A stretch of 5,400 nt of DNA from an uncultured bacterium (GTDB taxonomy: Bacteria > Patescibacteriota > Minisyncoccia > Phycocordibacterales > CAIZIN01). The translations under genes were made by a program, and so were the position numbers. The stretch lies in NCBI GenBank assembly GCA_903933085.1, contig CAIZIN010000053.1:1-5400 (forward strand). Direction: 5' to 3'. The notes under the pieces are model-generated. The model saw only the letters and a program-made list of their open reading frames with translations. It made no database searches and was not told the DNA's origin. This document shows positions 1 to 5,120 of the stretch, in pieces. Within the stretch, counting starts at the first letter, position 1. Every line of letters begins with the position of its first letter.

Positions 1-16
1 ACAAAATTAAAAATTC

Positions 17-25
17 TGCTATACT
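17..25 (+). promoter_or_regulatory. Extended -10 promoter of rnhA (leaderless arrangement)
   Basis: TGC followed by TATACT (20-25) is a good extended -10 box. Exactly six bases separate it from the ATG at 32, so transcription would begin at or within a base of the start codon. No Shine-Dalgarno sequence precedes the ATG. The window opens with ACA, which would be the tail of a TTGACA -35 with a 16-base spacer if the preceding bases were TTG, but those lie outside the window. Confidence 0.6.
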
Positions 26-31
26 ATCCTC

Positions 32-730
32 ATGCACACAAATTCTATAATTTATACAGACGGTTCCTCACGTGGAAATCCTGGCCCTGGCGGTTGGGGG
101 GCTATTATTTCCTTTGATGGGGTAGTGGCAGAATTGGGTGGAGGTGAAAAAATGACCACGAACAATCGAATGGAAATGTTGGCGGTAATTTCAGCTTTGG
201 AGTATATGAAAGGAAAAAATAAAGTTAATGTTGTTCATACTGATTCATCTTATGTTTTAAATGGTTCAACTCGATGGGTGCAGGGTTGGAAAAGAAATAA
301 TTGGAAAACACAGGCTGGAGGAGAGGTTTTAAATAAAGATTTATGGATGAGGATGGATGATGTTTTACAAAAAGTAAGAGTGAGTTGGGTTCTTGTGCCG
401 GGGCATGCGGGTGTACCTGCAAATGAAAGGTGTGACGAGATAGCAACTTCTTTTGCGGATGGAGAAATAACCCCTTTATATTCAGGTGTAGACAGAGATT
501 ACCCCGTAGATCTTTCCATGTCAGCTGATGCTTTTGTTGAAAAGAAAAGTACTAAAAAATCAGGAACAGGTAAAGCGTATTCTTATGTAAGTATGGTGGA
601 TGGAAAAATTTTGACTCATAAAACATGGGCTGAATGCGAAACTAGAGTTAAGGGAGTTGGTGGAGCAAAGTTTAAAAAAGTTTTTAGTAAGGAGGAGGAA
701 GGGAAGCTGTTTACGGAGTGGAGGAAATAA
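32..730 (+). CDS. rnhA: Ribonuclease HI with C-terminal hybrid-binding-like (viroplasmin-type) domain
   Basis: Cleaves the RNA strand of RNA-DNA hybrids in the cytoplasm, removing R-loops and primer remnants. The N-terminal ~143 residues form a complete RNase HI domain with the catalytic set D10 (YTDGS), E48 (NNRMEML), D71 (HTDSSYV), H125 (VPGHAG) and D135 (NERCDEIA), plus the W-rich substrate-handling segment at about 82-91. After a Lys/Ser linker (about 165-180), residues 181-230 resemble the small hybrid-binding domain usually found at the N-terminus of eukaryotic and some bacterial RNases H1: note W199-x-E-C202, V206-K-G, GAKFK (211-215) and a final acidic/aromatic helix. At 232 residues it is well above the ~155 of E. 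coli RNase HI, and the extension explains the difference. The start is the ATG six bases after a -10 box. The catalytic call is very firm; the C-terminal domain call rests on motif resemblance. Confidence 0.95.
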   Translation: MHTNSIIYTDGSSRGNPGPGGWGAIISFDGVVAELGGGEKMTTNNRMEMLAVISALEYMKGKNKVNVVHTDSSYVLNGSTRWVQGWKRNNWKTQAGGEVLNKDLWMRMDDVLQKVRVSWVLVPGHAGVPANERCDEIATSFADGEITPLYSGVDRDYPVDLSMSADAFVEKKSTKKSGTGKAYSYVSMVDGKILTHKTWAECETRVKGVGGAKFKKVFSKEEEGKLFTEWRK

Positions 731-736
731 CTATTC

Positions 737-809
737 TGTTATTCTCGCGAAGGCGGGAATCCATAAATTTAATTCTGCAGACTGGATCTCCATCTTCTCG
801 GGAATGACA
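737..809. repeat. Palindromic MITE-like repeat with dRS3-like arm
   Basis: Two imperfect inverted arms of 27 bases (737-763 and 783-809) match at 20 of 27 positions by hand count and enclose a 19-base AT-rich centre. The left arm contains ATTCTC-N8-GGGAAT, close to the ATTCCC-N8-GGGAAT core of the neisserial dRS3 repeat and to similar palindromes scattered in many bacterial genomes. It starts seven bases after the rnhA stop. It has no coding capacity and could fold in RNA from either strand. Treating it as a dispersed, formerly mobile element is inference from structure. Confidence 0.6.
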
Positions 810-821
810 ATGATCAAAAGA

Positions 822-847
822 AAAACCTCGCCGATTGGTGAGGTTTT
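822..847. terminator. Bidirectional hairpin terminator between rnhA and the minus-strand gene
   Basis: Arms 822-832 and 837-847 pair over 11 positions around the loop GATT. As + strand RNA all pairs form, one being G-U, but only four U follow. As minus-strand RNA one pair becomes an A-C mismatch, but the arm runs into a much better U tract (TTTTTCTTTT, 821 downward). It lies just beyond the stop of the minus-strand gene (850-852), so it probably ends that transcript and may also serve rnhA. Confidence 0.7.
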
Positions 848-849
848 GA

Positions 850-1182
850 TTATCCACGACGGAAACGTTGTGGATTTTTGTAATGCTTGAGTAATGTAGT
901 GTTTTGGTTGATTAAAGTGAATCTTTTTCGTCCGGAACTTTCTTTTTTCAGTGATATCAACTTATCGGAACGGGATGGACCCTTTTCTAGAATCATGGTT
1001 GTGGTATGTTGATCCTCAAGAATTTTAGCTTCTTTTGGAAGGTCAAGAACATTTTCTGCTACAGATCCGTTAATTTGTGATGAAAGTCCACTTGTAACTG
1101 TGTTTGTCCCTGTATGCCTTTCTGAGATTAGAAGAGCTGAAATTGCTAAACCTAAACTTTGTATACTCGGATTTAGTTTCAT
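850..1182 (-). CDS. Small uncharacterised protein
   Basis: I do not recognise this protein. From the ATG at 1182 it is 110 residues. A TTG at 1212 would add ten residues, and neither start has a ribosome binding site. The N-terminal stretch IQSLGLAISALLIS (about 7-20) is mildly hydrophobic and might be a weak signal-like or buried helix; the rest is polar, rich in Ser/Thr, and ends basic (HYKNPQRFRRG). Three facts favour a real gene: codon choice looks like its neighbours, it fills an otherwise empty 400-base gap divergent from comEC, and a hairpin with a good U tract follows the stop directly. Against it is the lack of any recognisable domain. A competing minus-strand frame (1070-1231, 53 codons) overlaps its 5' part, so a frameshifted or decayed gene is also possible. 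Confidence 0.45.
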   Translation of the reverse strand: MKLNPSIQSLGLAISALLISERHTGTNTVTSGLSSQINGSVAENVLDLPKEAKILEDQHTTTMILEKGPSRSDKLISLKKESSGRKRFTLINQNTTLLKHYKNPQRFRRG

Positions 1183-1234
1183 ATTTTTGGAGACTAGAGC
1201 TTTTTCCTTCAATAAGATACCACATAAACATTTT

Positions 1235-1263
1235 TTGTATAGTTTTTGAATTTGGTTTAAAAT
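1235..1263 (+). promoter_or_regulatory. Promoter of the comEC channel gene
   Basis: TTGTAT (1235-1240) and TAAAAT (1258-1263) are separated by 17 bases, an ordinary sigma-70-type layout. Initiation would fall near 1270, only about four bases before the TTG start at 1274. The same bases read on the minus strand give TATACA (1241-1236), a possible -10 for the divergent small gene. Confidence 0.45.
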
Positions 1264-1273
1264 TAATAGTAAG

Positions 1274-2650
1274 TTGATTTATTTTTCAATTATTAGTTTT
1301 ATTTTTGGTGTCTTTTCTAGGCTTCTTGTCTCGGACTCTTTAGTGACTTTACTTTCCATTTTTTGTTTGATTTGTGCATTTTTAGCTTTTTACATTTTTA
1401 CTAAAGAAAAGGTTTATAAACTAACAATTTTTCTTCTATTATTTTTTATTTTAGGTTTTATTCGTGCGGATTTTAGTCAGTTGCAAACTTCGCAATTTAA
1501 AAATCTAGAACAAAGATATGTAAACCTTTCTGGAATAGTGACAGTGCCACCAAAGATAACAGATAAAGGCTCTAGAATGACTGTAGAGGTCTTTGAAATG
1601 GGGAATAGTAAACTTATGCGACCAGAGAAAATACTCGTTACCTACGAAGGTTATGATATATTCGAGTATGGAGATAGACTCCAAATCGGTGGGGCACTTG
1701 AGGCTCCGAAGTCTTTTGAAAATGATGTTGGTTATGTTTTTAATTATCCGATGTACTTAGCCAAAGACGGTATATTTTTTGTGATGCAAAAAGCGAAGGT
1801 GACAAAAGTGGGTGAAGGAGGTGGTAATTTCTTCATGAGTTTTTTGTTTGATGTTAAAGATTCTTTTATTTCTAAGATGCAGACAGTTCTAAATAGTTCT
1901 GATACAGCCTTGATGTCGGGAATTCTTCTTGGTGCTCAGGATTCTATTCCAAAAACTACAAAAGAAGATTTTCAAAAGTCGGGACTCACACATATTCTAG
2001 TGCTCTCAGGTTATAACATTACAATTGTAGGCGTTGCTGTTACTTGGGTGTTTCTGTTTTGGTTTTCAAAGTTTGTTTCGTTGGGTTTTGGTGCATTTGC
2101 TATCATTATATTCGCTCTTCTCTCCGGCGGAGGAGCTTCCACTGTTCGTGCGACTGTCATGGCTTTGATCGCAATGCTTGGGAAGATTTTAGGAAGAGAA
2201 AATGATGCAATAAGGGTTTTGTTTATTGTTGGATTTTTGATGATTTTCATAAATCCATTAACTATTGTATATGATCCATCTTTCCACTTATCTTTTCTTG
2301 CCACCTTGGGAATGATTTTATTTTCGAAAAAAATAGAATTAAAAACAATGTTTATAAAAAATGCAAAACTTCGCGAAATCTTCGCAACAACTATCGCCAC
2401 TCAACTTTTAGTTGCCCCATATTTTCTCTGGAGCATGGGAAAAGTTTCAATAATTTCCCTCATATCAAACATTTTTGTATTACCAATAATCCCTTTCACA
2501 ATGTTTCTCGGATTCGTAACTGGGACACTAGGATACATATCCTTTTATTTAGCATGCATCCCTGGATTCATCGGGCATATTTTTCTTTGGTATATAACAA
2601 CCTCCGCACATCTTTTCGGTTCTATCCCATTCGCAGTTTTGGGAATTTAA
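1274..2650 (+). CDS. comEC: ComEC/Rec2 family competence channel protein (membrane domain only)
   Basis: Inner-membrane channel for uptake of single-stranded DNA in natural transformation. The 458 residues begin with hydrophobic helices (about 1-42 and 48-66), followed by a soluble OB-fold-like segment (about 80-175) as in the DUF4131 region. The competence domain then shows GILLGAQDSIP (216-226), THILVLSGYNI (239-249), GGGASTVRA (285-293), DPSFHLSFLATLG (334-346) and NIFVLPIIP (399-407), with several membrane helices up to the C-terminus. Classical ComEC proteins run to 700-800 residues because a metallo-beta-lactamase domain follows; here the protein stops after the membrane part, and that domain is encoded separately at 4211. 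The start is TTG at 1274, with no Shine-Dalgarno; the in-frame stop at 1247-1249 rules out a longer form from ATG, GTG or TTG. The family assignment is firm; a working uptake system is inferred. Confidence 0.93.
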   Translation: MIYFSIISFIFGVFSRLLVSDSLVTLLSIFCLICAFLAFYIFTKEKVYKLTIFLLLFFILGFIRADFSQLQTSQFKNLEQRYVNLSGIVTVPPKITDKGSRMTVEVFEMGNSKLMRPEKILVTYEGYDIFEYGDRLQIGGALEAPKSFENDVGYVFNYPMYLAKDGIFFVMQKAKVTKVGEGGGNFFMSFLFDVKDSFISKMQTVLNSSDTALMSGILLGAQDSIPKTTKEDFQKSGLTHILVLSGYNITIVGVAVTWVFLFWFSKFVSLGFGAFAIIIFALLSGGGASTVRATVMALIAMLGKILGRENDAIRVLFIVGFLMIFINPLTIVYDPSFHLSFLATLGMILFSKKIELKTMFIKNAKLREIFATTIATQLLVAPYFLWSMGKVSIISLISNIFVLPIIPFTMFLGFVTGTLGYISFYLACIPGFIGHIFLWYITTSAHLFGSIPFAVLGI

Positions 2651-2695
2651 ACAACTACAAGTTCTGCTACCTCGGAGTTTGTAATTGTTTAAATT
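2644..2695 (+). terminator. Hairpin terminator after comEC, copy 1 of a repeated hairpin
   Basis: Arms around 2649-2666 and 2673-2690 form a long stem with one C-A mismatch and three G-U pairs, extended by five A-T pairs on the outside, overlapping the comEC stop codon. The hexaloop is CTACCT. Wobble pairs form only in + strand RNA, which supports use after comEC. Its U tract is poor (AAATTTTATT follows). The core 2649-2690 matches 3209-3250 at 37 of 42 positions. Confidence 0.65.
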
Positions 2696-2712
2696 TTATT
2701 CAGTAATATAAT
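2685..2712 (+). promoter_or_regulatory. Promoter of the Cas2-like gene (leaderless arrangement)
   Basis: A perfect TATAAT (2707-2712) sits exactly six bases before the ATG at 2719, so the mRNA would start at or next to the start codon. TTGTTT (2685-2690), with a 16-base spacer, is the best -35 candidate, and it lies inside the right arm of the preceding terminator hairpin. No Shine-Dalgarno is present. Confidence 0.6.
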
Positions 2713-2718
2713 ATTTAT

Positions 2719-3192
2719 ATGTCTTTAGTTTTAAATATTTTGAAAGAAGTGTATGAAGCTGAGTTTAACTACAAAGGAGTTAGGGTGAATGGTTTTGGTA
2801 TACCAACGGCTTTTTTAGCCAGTGGGAAATCTGAAAGAGATACTTTGTATCGGTTAAGTAGGGAGGGTTACATAAAAAAAGATGAAGGTGGGTGGCGGAT
2901 AACAAATCAAGGAAAGAGCAAATTAAAAAAAGCAGATTATTTGAAATCATTCCATTCTCCATTTTCTAGTCAAAGTAAAAGAAATTTATTGTTGACTTTC
3001 GATATACCAGAATCTCAAAAGGTTAAAAGGGAATGGCTTAGAATGCATTTGAAGGAGTTTAATTACAAAATGGTGCAAAGAAGTGTTTGGGTTGGACCGT
3101 CTCCTTTACCAAAGGAGTTCCTAGATTATTTAAAGGAAATAAAAATTGAAAAATATATAAAAACTATTAAACTTTCAAAAAATCAAAAATAA
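2719..3192 (+). CDS. PaaX-like winged-helix protein with Cas2-fold C-terminal domain
   Basis: The 157-residue protein has two parts. The N-terminal ~75 residues look like a winged helix: a helix at about 1-14, a recognition-like segment ERDTLYRLSREGYI (39-52) and a wing GGWRITNQGKSKL (57-69). Residues about 88-150 resemble the ferredoxin-like Cas2 fold seen at the C-terminus of PaaX-family repressors: LLLTFDIPE (90-98), KREWLRMHLKEF (103-114) and MVQRSVWVGP (118-127). D95 sits where Cas2 nucleases carry their catalytic Asp at the end of strand 1. Such proteins are often labelled Cas2 by automatic annotation, but there is no Cas1, other cas gene or repeat array here. The winged helix points to DNA binding, so a repressor is at least as likely as a nuclease; target unknown. 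It is a single-gene unit between two near-identical hairpins. The ATG is fixed by the TATAAT six bases upstream. Confidence 0.8.
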   Translation: MSLVLNILKEVYEAEFNYKGVRVNGFGIPTAFLASGKSERDTLYRLSREGYIKKDEGGWRITNQGKSKLKKADYLKSFHSPFSSQSKRNLLLTFDIPESQKVKREWLRMHLKEFNYKMVQRSVWVGPSPLPKEFLDYLKEIKIEKYIKTIKLSKNQK

Positions 3193-3207
3193 AATATCTG
3201 AAACAAC

Positions 3208-3252
3208 AAAACAACTACAAGTTCTGCTATCGCGGAACTTGTAGTTGTTTTT
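3208..3252 (+). terminator. Strong intrinsic terminator after the Cas2-like gene, copy 2 of the repeated hairpin
   Basis: Arms 3208-3226 and 3233-3251 form a 19-pair stem, perfect except for one G-U, with hexaloop CTATCG and a U-rich end (TTTTTATTA). It starts 15 bases after the stop codon. It is the better-preserved copy of the hairpin at 2649-2690, exactly 560 bases upstream in the same orientation. Confidence 0.85.
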
Positions 3253-3296
3253 ATTAATGATAATAAAGTTTTTTGTCTATGGATAATATAAGTAAC

Positions 3297-3334
3297 AAAA
3301 AAATACCAAGGTCCCCCCCTTTTGGTGTTTTTTT
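3297..3334. terminator. A/T-stem hairpin with C7 loop, probable terminator of sod
   Basis: Seven A (3297-3303) followed by TACCAA pair with TTGGTG and seven T (3328-3334), enclosing a loop that holds seven consecutive C (3313-3319). One position is T-G on the + strand and A-C on the minus strand. It lies between the convergent Cas2-like and sod genes. The + strand gene already has its own terminator, so this one most likely stops sod transcription from the other side. Confidence 0.6.
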
Positions 3335-3345
3335 GTTTGTATTTT

Positions 3346-3373
3346 CTACGTACTACGGACTACTTACTACTCA
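3346..3373. repeat. Heptanucleotide tandem array at the sod 3' end
   Basis: Four head-to-tail 7-base units fit the consensus CTACNNA: CTACGTA, CTACGGA, CTACTTA and CTACTCA. The sod stop codon (3360-3362, minus strand) lies inside the third unit, so the last codons of sod are built from the repeat. The unit length is not a multiple of three, so gain or loss of a unit could shift the C-terminus. Confidence 0.7.
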
Positions 3374-3980
3374 CTGCCTTATCAAACCTTTTCTCCACAA
3401 TGTCCTGATTTGTGGCTGTTAGATAAGCTTCGATGTATTTCTTTTTGTCGGCGGGGGTGTAGTCGATATAATATGAATGCTCCCACATGTCGAGGCCGTA
3501 GATAAAGTCGAGGCCGTTTAATTGGCCTAGGTGTTGTTCGTCTACCCAAGCATTGATTAATTTGTCAGCTTTCTTGTCATAATAAAGTATAGCCCAGCCA
3601 ATTCCTCTTGTTAGACAGATTCCTTTAAATTCCTCGAACCATATTTCGGCGCTACCAAAATCTTTTTTCATTTGTATTGCTAGGGCACTTTCTGCATTTC
3701 CCATATTTGAACCACCTTCCAATTGTTCGAAATAGTATTCGTGGTTTCGCATACCATTCCATTCAAACGCAAAACGTCTTCGCATTTCGTTAATTGCATA
3801 GGTTGTACCGGCTGGCATAGGAGAGTCGGGTCCAGTATACTTACTCATTTCTTTGATGGTTTCTGAAATGATATTTACATGTTTAACATATCCAGTATAA
3901 AGCTTTAAATGCTCCTCAATTGTTTTTTTCGAAATTCCCTCAATATCCGGGATTGTAAATAATTGTTCCGTGTATTGCAT
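3360..3980 (-). CDS. sodA: Superoxide dismutase, Fe/Mn family (Mn-type signature)
   Basis: Converts superoxide to hydrogen peroxide and oxygen; cytoplasmic, with no signal peptide. All four metal ligands are visible: H24 (EEHLKLY), H80 (NGMRNHEYYFEQL), D164 and H168 (GLDMWEHSYYIDY). G76, four residues before H80, and Q149 (DEQHLG) match the Mn-enzyme pattern, in which the active-site Gln comes from the C-terminal domain; Fe enzymes carry it near the second ligand instead. Metal choice cannot be settled from this. In the first helix the usual H-x3-HH-x2-Y is replaced by H24-x3-Y28-x2-Y31, apparently one residue shorter and without the paired His. Length (206) is normal. The ATG at 3980 has no Shine-Dalgarno; TATAAA (4003-3998) is a possible -10, giving a leader of about ten bases. 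The C-terminal codons run into the heptanucleotide repeat. Confidence 0.93.
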   Translation of the reverse strand: MQYTEQLFTIPDIEGISKKTIEEHLKLYTGYVKHVNIISETIKEMSKYTGPDSPMPAGTTYAINEMRRRFAFEWNGMRNHEYYFEQLEGGSNMGNAESALAIQMKKDFGSAEIWFEEFKGICLTRGIGWAILYYDKKADKLINAWVDEQHLGQLNGLDFIYGLDMWEHSYYIDYTPADKKKYIEAYLTATNQDIVEKRFDKAVSSK

Positions 3981-4020
3981 AATTTTGTAATTAAAGATTT
4001 ATAAATTAGTAATATTTTCT

Positions 4021-4164
4021 AAATTCGAAGCACGAAGCACGAAATCCGAAACAAATTCAAAATTAAAATATTTAAATATTAAACAAATGCAAGAAATTCT
4101 GTTTTGAATTTAGAATTTAGAACATTTGATATTGTTTCGAATTTCGATATTCGAATTTCGTGCT
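4021..4164. repeat. Heptad-phased palindromic low-complexity element
   Basis: This non-coding stretch fills most of the gap between divergent sod and the second comEC gene. Its outer parts are inverted copies: 4036-4051 and the complement of 4165-4150 agree at 15 of 16 bases, both built on AAGCACGAAAT. Both arms are also 7-base periodic: on the left GAAGCAC occurs twice in tandem (4027-4040), then GAAATCC and GAAACAA; on the right TTTAGAA occurs twice (4109-4122), then TCGAATT, TCGATAT, TCGAATT, TCGTGCT (4137-4164). A perfect 14-base AT palindrome sits at 4067-4080. There is no ORF. It looks like a dispersed MITE-like element, but its copy number cannot be seen here. Confidence 0.65.
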
Positions 4165-4198
4165 TAACACCACTGTGTTTATTGTACCATTTTTTCGA

Positions 4199-4204
4199 TA
4201 TACT
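4199..4204 (+). promoter_or_regulatory. -10 box of the ComEC nuclease-domain gene (leaderless arrangement)
   Basis: TATACT is identical to the rnhA -10 box and again lies exactly six bases before a start codon, the GTG at 4211. No good -35 is present at 16-18 bases and there is no Shine-Dalgarno. The position argues for GTG 4211 as the true start, because the earlier GTG codons at 4160 and 4175 would lie upstream of the transcription start. Confidence 0.5.
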
Positions 4205-4210
4205 ATATGG

Positions 4211-5065
4211 GTGAAACGGAAAGTAATTCTTGTAACTTTTTTATTTTTTCTTACCCTAAATGTTTTAATTTGGAGTTTTGTTTATCTTGGTGGTCATGGA
4301 AAACTTAAAGTAAATTTTCTAGATGTGGGGCAGGGGGATTCTATTTATATTGAAGCACCGAACGGGAATAATATTTTAATTGATGGCGGTCTTGATAGAA
4401 AAGTTTTGAGCTCCTTGGGTAATGTTTTACCTTTTGCTTCGAAAAATATTGATATAGTGATTGCGACACATCCGGATGCAGACCATATTGGTGGACTCCC
4501 TTTTGTTTTCGATAATTATAAAGTTTCAGCGTATGTTGATAATGGAGCCAAAAGCGATTCAGTGGTATATAAAACTTTAGATAATGAAATAAAAAATGAG
4601 AAGGCTCAAAGGGTGCAGGCAAAAGCTGGAATGAGAATTATTTTAGATCAAGATAAAAATATTGTGCTCGATGTTCTTTCTCCATATATGAATGTGGAAA
4701 AGGTAAATGATACAAATATGGGCTCGATTGTCGGCAGATTAACTTATGGATCAAGTACGTTTATGTTCACGGGTGACGCTCCGATAAACGTTGAGCAGAA
4801 TTTAGTTAAAAAATATGGAGCCAGTTTGGAAAGTGATGTTTTGAAAGTTGGACATCACGGTTCAAAAACTTCATCGAGCGAAGCTTTTTTGAAAGCTGTC
4901 TCTCCGCAATTTGCAATTATTTCAGTTAGCTTAAAAAATATGTACGGCCATCCGCACAAGGAGGTAATTGATTTGCTTTCACATCTCGAAATTAAAACTT
5001 TGAGAACTAGCGAGGAGGGGATGATTAAGTGTGAGAGTGGAGGCGTGAAAGTGGTTTGTAAATAA
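4211..5065 (+). CDS. comEC: ComEC C-terminal-type metallo-beta-lactamase protein, membrane-tethered
   Basis: This stand-alone counterpart of the C-terminal domain of full-length ComEC is thought to process incoming DNA at the outer face of the membrane. The 284 residues start with a basic MKRK and one hydrophobic helix (about 5-25), which would anchor the domain outside the membrane. The fold's motifs follow in order: DVGQGDS (38-44), ILIDGG (55-60), the metal site THPDADHIGG (86-95), NDTNMGSIV (166-174), FTGDA (186-190, D189), VGHHGSKTSSS (213-223) and GHPHKEV (246-252), as in ComEC lactamase domains. The metal-binding set appears complete, so an active hydrolase is plausible. The channel half lies about 1.6 kb upstream on the same strand, with two unrelated genes between. 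A longer reading from GTG 4160 adds 17 residues, but it would begin inside the repeat and upstream of the -10 box. The stop codon overlaps the shared terminator. Confidence 0.92.
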   Translation: MKRKVILVTFLFFLTLNVLIWSFVYLGGHGKLKVNFLDVGQGDSIYIEAPNGNNILIDGGLDRKVLSSLGNVLPFASKNIDIVIATHPDADHIGGLPFVFDNYKVSAYVDNGAKSDSVVYKTLDNEIKNEKAQRVQAKAGMRIILDQDKNIVLDVLSPYMNVEKVNDTNMGSIVGRLTYGSSTFMFTGDAPINVEQNLVKKYGASLESDVLKVGHHGSKTSSSEAFLKAVSPQFAIISVSLKNMYGHPHKEVIDLLSHLEIKTLRTSEEGMIKCESGGVKVVCK

Positions 5066-5098
5066 AAAATATCAAGGTCTGACCTTGATATTTTTTTT
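5064..5098. terminator. Bidirectional intrinsic terminator between comEC part 2 and rpmB
   Basis: Arms 5064-5078 and 5082-5096 pair perfectly over 15 positions around the loop CTG, with A and T runs on the two outsides, so a U tract follows in either direction. It overlaps the stop codon of the upstream gene and serves two convergent genes. Confidence 0.9.
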
Positions 5099-5120
5099 AT
5101 TACCTATTTTCTATTTCTTA

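Noticed and set aside
225..446. Minus-strand open frame inside rnhA
   Set aside because: It lies wholly within a well-supported gene and has the low-complexity look of an antisense frame.
657..890. Open frame on the + strand overlapping the end of rnhA
   Set aside because: It begins inside rnhA in another frame, runs through the palindromic repeat and the hairpin, and has no recognisable motif or start signal.
2011..2400. Minus-strand open frame inside the comEC channel gene
   Set aside because: It is antisense to conserved ComEC motifs and has no domain or promoter.
2719..3252. CRISPR-Cas locus suggested by the Cas2-like protein
   Set aside because: There are only two hairpin copies 560 bases apart with a gene between, no spacer-repeat periodicity, and no cas1 or effector gene in the window.
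4160..4210. Upstream GTG start adding 17 residues to the ComEC lactamase protein
   Set aside because: It starts inside the repeat element and upstream of the TATACT box. The GTG at 4211 gives a normal basic N-terminus before the membrane helix.
4341..4622. Minus-strand open frame inside the ComEC lactamase gene
   Set aside because: It is antisense to the conserved metal-site region, and its composition is typical of a shadow frame.
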